Shown piece after piece: positions 30,929 through 32,665 of a stretch of 32,665 nt of DNA; the stretch's first letter is position 1, and each line of letters begins with the position of its first letter. The notes beneath the pieces were generated by a model. The model searched no databases. It saw nothing but the letters and a program-made list of their open reading frames with translations, and had not been told where the DNA came from. The stretch is from an uncultured Candidatus Melainabacteria bacterium (lineage in GTDB: Bacteria > Cyanobacteriota > Vampirovibrionia > Gastranaerophilales > Gastranaerophilaceae). A program made the position numbers and the translations under genes. Where the stretch lies: positions 1 through 32,665 of the forward strand of contig CAKUXO010000016.1 of assembly GCA_934700385.1 (NCBI GenBank). Reading direction: 5' to 3'.

Positions 30929-31465
30929 ATGGCTAATTTAATAGGTTCAAGTTTATTTACAGGTGCAATTTCAGGTTTAAATTCAAATTATCTTTTGCTT
31001 TTAAACGGTGCAAGCGGTTTAACATTAGATAATATTTTAAATCCTTCAAGTGATACAGTTAGATATACTGTTAATCAAACCTTTAGAACATATATGTTGA
31101 CTAATTTTAATCAAATTGATATGGATGGCGATGGTCAAATTAATACAAAAGATTTGAATAATTATGTTACAAGATTAAAAACCCAAGGTATGACTTATAA
31201 TGAATTATCTCAATTATGTTCATCAGGTGGTTCATCTATGAGTAGCTTATTAGATACAGTTTTATCTAACTTTAATGTAATTGATACAAATCACGATGGC
31301 AGAGTTACCCAAGGGGAAATTAATGCCTATAGAATTAATCAAGAAATTAAAGACGTAAAAGAAAAATATCCAAAAATTAACCCAACTCAAATGTCAATGT
31401 TTATTGAGTCTGATGTTGCAAATGATGATACATCAACAAAAAGCGAAGATAGAGTTTTTGGTTAA
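30929..31465 (+). CDS. EF-hand calcium-binding protein
   Basis: 178 residues with two canonical 12-residue calcium loops: DMDGDGQINTKD (64-75) and DTNHDGRVTQGE (119-130), each with acidic or polar residues at positions 1, 3, 5 and 12 and glycine at 6. Spacing of 55 residues between loops fits a paired EF-hand domain with a serine-rich insert (SSGGSSMSSLL). The first 40 residues are mildly hydrophobic and Gly/Ser/Asn rich (LIGSSLFTGAISGLNSN), without a normal signal peptide. The C-terminus is polar. GTGAGG is the ribosome site; a strong terminator follows. Function is presumably calcium-dependent binding or signalling, location unknown. Confidence 0.85.
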   Translation: MANLIGSSLFTGAISGLNSNYLLLLNGASGLTLDNILNPSSDTVRYTVNQTFRTYMLTNFNQIDMDGDGQINTKDLNNYVTRLKTQGMTYNELSQLCSSGGSSMSSLLDTVLSNFNVIDTNHDGRVTQGEINAYRINQEIKDVKEKYPKINPTQMSMFIESDVANDDTSTKSEDRVFG

Positions 31466-31483
31466 AAAAATAAATATAAAATT

Positions 31484-31510
31484 AAAAGCCCGAGAACCTC
31501 GGGCTTTTTT
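31484..31510 (+). terminator. Rho-independent terminator of the EF-hand gene
   Basis: AAAAGCCCGAG / CTCGGGCTTTT, 11 bp stem, three-base loop, six T. It is the most GC-rich hairpin in the window. Confidence 0.92.
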
Positions 31511-31557
31511 ATTTGGCACAAATATATGGATTGATTACACTATTAAGTTATGCTGCG

Positions 31558-32193
31558 TTAAGCAAGCTGAATTGTTGAACTTTTGATTTCTGTACTAATT
31601 GCGCTTGAAACGGCTTCGATTTCATTAGATATGCTTTCCATTTGAGCTTCTATTTGAGTTTTTTCTTGTTCTAGTGCTGTTTCTTCGTCGTTTGCTTCTT
31701 CTTCAATCATCGCCATTTCATCTTCCCAATAAGATTTTTCAGAATTTGTATCTGCCTCTTGGGTTTGAAGAAGTTCGCTTAGTTCGTTTTGATAATCAGT
31801 CAAAGTTTTTCCGCTTGAATCTGTATAATCTGCGGTTGAAACCTTTGATGATGAACTAGAGCTTGAAGTTGAGCTTGAGCTTGATGAACTGCTTGAGCTT
31901 GACGAACTGCTAGAGCCTGATGAAGTTGAGTTGCTTGAGCTTGTTGCTGCTTGGTTATTATTAGCTTCGGCAACAGCTTCTCTAATAGCATCCATTTTTT
32001 CTCTAATGTCTGACTTTTGATCGTTGTATTGCTCTTTAATGTCATTTAATTGTTGGTTTTTATCATTAGTCAACACGGTTTGTTGATAATGATAATCTCT
32101 TGCCATCTGTCTTTCTTCTCTTGAGATTTGAAGTTCTCTCATCCTTAGCATTTCCATATGAAGCATTGATATCACTTCCATAACCACATTCAC
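31558..32193 (-). CDS. Serine-rich coiled-coil protein, possibly 5' incomplete or frame-disrupted
   Basis: 211 residues from a GTG at 32193, or 207 from the ATG at 32181; neither has a ribosome site. Two charged coiled coils (about 5-75, MEMLRMRELQISREERQ..., and 130-200, rich in Glu and Gln) flank an almost pure serine tract at about 83-112. The serines use a mix of AGC, AGT, TCA and TCT, so selection holds serine itself rather than a DNA repeat. No signal peptide or membrane segment. The real N-terminus may lie further upstream: two other open frames up to 32334 read plausible protein and could be joined by two compensating one-base changes. AGGAGG at 32347-32352 would suit that longer gene. 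Confidence 0.65.
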   Translation of the reverse strand: MNVVMEVISMLHMEMLRMRELQISREERQMARDYHYQQTVLTNDKNQQLNDIKEQYNDQKSDIREKMDAIREAVAEANNNQAATSSSNSTSSGSSSSSSSSSSSSSSSTSSSSSSSKVSTADYTDSSGKTLTDYQNELSELLQTQEADTNSEKSYWEDEMAMIEEEANDEETALEQEKTQIEAQMESISNEIEAVSSAISTEIKSSTIQLA

Positions 32194-32665
32194 CTATTGA
32201 AGCACTAAATGAATCTACCAAATTGCCAATCATTTGTTGGTGAAGGGATTACAAAGTTGAGATATAGCATTCTCATCGCTAGCCTGACTTGCACTAATAG
32301 CACCATCCTGTCTCACTATATTTTTTTCACTAAGTTAAGTCTTATGCCTCCTTTTGTAATATTTTAGGCACTTATAATGTACTTTGGTCGACAACGTTGA
32401 GAGCTATTTGCTAGCAAGTGTACAACGACTAGGTGATGTGTGCTAAGATAGAAGAATTAATCTGATTAATACATAAATTCAGCCTAAATAATGAGCACTT
32501 CTTGTGCACTGTCGTCTTGATCTAATGAGTGACAACCATGGATAGGCCGACGTCTACAGGACTAATAACCTAAAGTATATGCTACTTATGCGCTTAGACC
32601 ACCTTGCATGGCTCGACATGTAGTTGATAGAAAAAACTACATTAGCATATTGATCTCCCAAATGG
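32194..32665. other. Gene-poor terminal region with atypical composition
   Basis: 472 bases without an acceptable reading frame: stops are frequent in all six frames. By hand count GC rises from about 36% at 32341-32400 to about 42% over the last 150 bases, against about 30% elsewhere, and the A and T runs typical of this genome vanish. Short palindromes occur often: TTGCTAGCAA (32408-32417), CAACGTTG (32392-32399), and hexamers GTCGAC, TGTACA, GTGCAC, GACGTC, CCATGG and ACATGT. The stretch 32194-32340 looks like frame-disrupted coding sequence of the serine-rich gene. The remainder resembles no element I know; a low-quality or chimeric sequence end is as likely as foreign DNA. Confidence 0.5.
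32618..32642. repeat. Hairpin near the window end
   Basis: ATGTAGTT and AACTACAT, 8 bp perfect arms, nine-base loop. No T tract on the plus strand; function unknown. Confidence 0.5.

Noticed and set aside
31674..32045. Alternative frames over the serine-rich tract giving Gln/Ala- or Leu-rich proteins
   Set aside because: They arise from out-of-frame reading of the AGC/TCA codons; the serine frame has coherent coiled coils on both sides.
32364..32488. TTTAGGC / GCCTAAA inverted pair as an integron attC or attachment site
   Set aside because: The arms are only seven bases and more than 100 bases apart, without the second core pair of an attC site; chance is a sufficient explanation.
1..32665. 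CRISPR arrays, insertion sequences, tRNA and rRNA genes, integrase or toxin-antitoxin pairs
   Set aside because: No regularly spaced repeats, transposase or integrase motifs, or tRNA-like intergenic sequences were found on reading both strands.

Overview
The window is about 32.7 kb of AT-rich (roughly 30% GC by eye), densely packed bacterial DNA. Genes sit on both strands in short operons with many 4-8 bp start/stop overlaps. Gene content suggests a Gram-negative-type, non-photosynthetic relative of cyanobacteria, most like the gut Melainabacteria/Vampirovibrionia (order Gastranaerophilales). The clues are the low GC, folate-type TrmFO, a DAHP synthase with an N-terminal regulatory domain, a periplasmic LTXXQ protein, remnants of a flagellar regulon, and many lineage-type short proteins with no clear family. 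This placement is inference from gene content; no rRNA or tRNA gene was seen. TGA is used as a normal stop.

Layout. 1-3.1 kb (minus): a truncated secreted protein, leucyl aminopeptidase and trmFO. 3.1-3.3 kb: a sigma-28-like promoter driving a 47-residue protein. 3.3-5.5 kb (minus): a FtsB/DivIC-like protein, a Rhizobium-type asparaginase and a GspE-N-like protein. 5.6-6.9 kb (plus): flaG, fliS and a FliT/FlgN-like chaperone gene, without fliD. 6.9-12 kb (minus): two tandem amino-acid permeases, glyQ and aroF. 12.1-13.7 kb: rnhA facing a membrane-anchored protein followed, one frame away, by an ADP-ribosyltransferase-like domain. 13.8-19.6 kb: ftsH, then folK, an HI0933-type flavoprotein, lpd and lipA. 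19.6-22.9 kb (minus): a GT-C-like membrane protein, rimO and an HspR-like MerR regulator. 23-26.6 kb: lineage-specific proteins around an ECF sigma factor/LTXXQ stress operon. 26.8-30.8 kb (minus): a GT-C glycosyltransferase and fusA. 30.9-32.2 kb: a double EF-hand protein and a serine-rich coiled-coil protein. The last ~470 bases carry no gene and look unlike the rest.

Housekeeping functions are protein and RNA maintenance (FtsH, PepA, TrmFO, RimO, GlyQ, EF-G), lipoate metabolism (LipA with Lpd), folate and aromatic synthesis (FolK, AroF), and surface glycan building (two GT-C proteins). The most unusual signals are: (1) a TAGGCAATTTTTT box shared by three uncharacterised genes, one of them upstream of the ADP-ribosyltransferase-like domain; (2) that domain's separation from its apparent N-terminal half by one base; (3) a textbook sigma-28 promoter in front of a tiny orphan gene; (4) several genes without a Shine-Dalgarno sequence whose -10 box lies exactly where a leaderless transcript would need it; (5) a frame-scrambled, compositionally odd window end.
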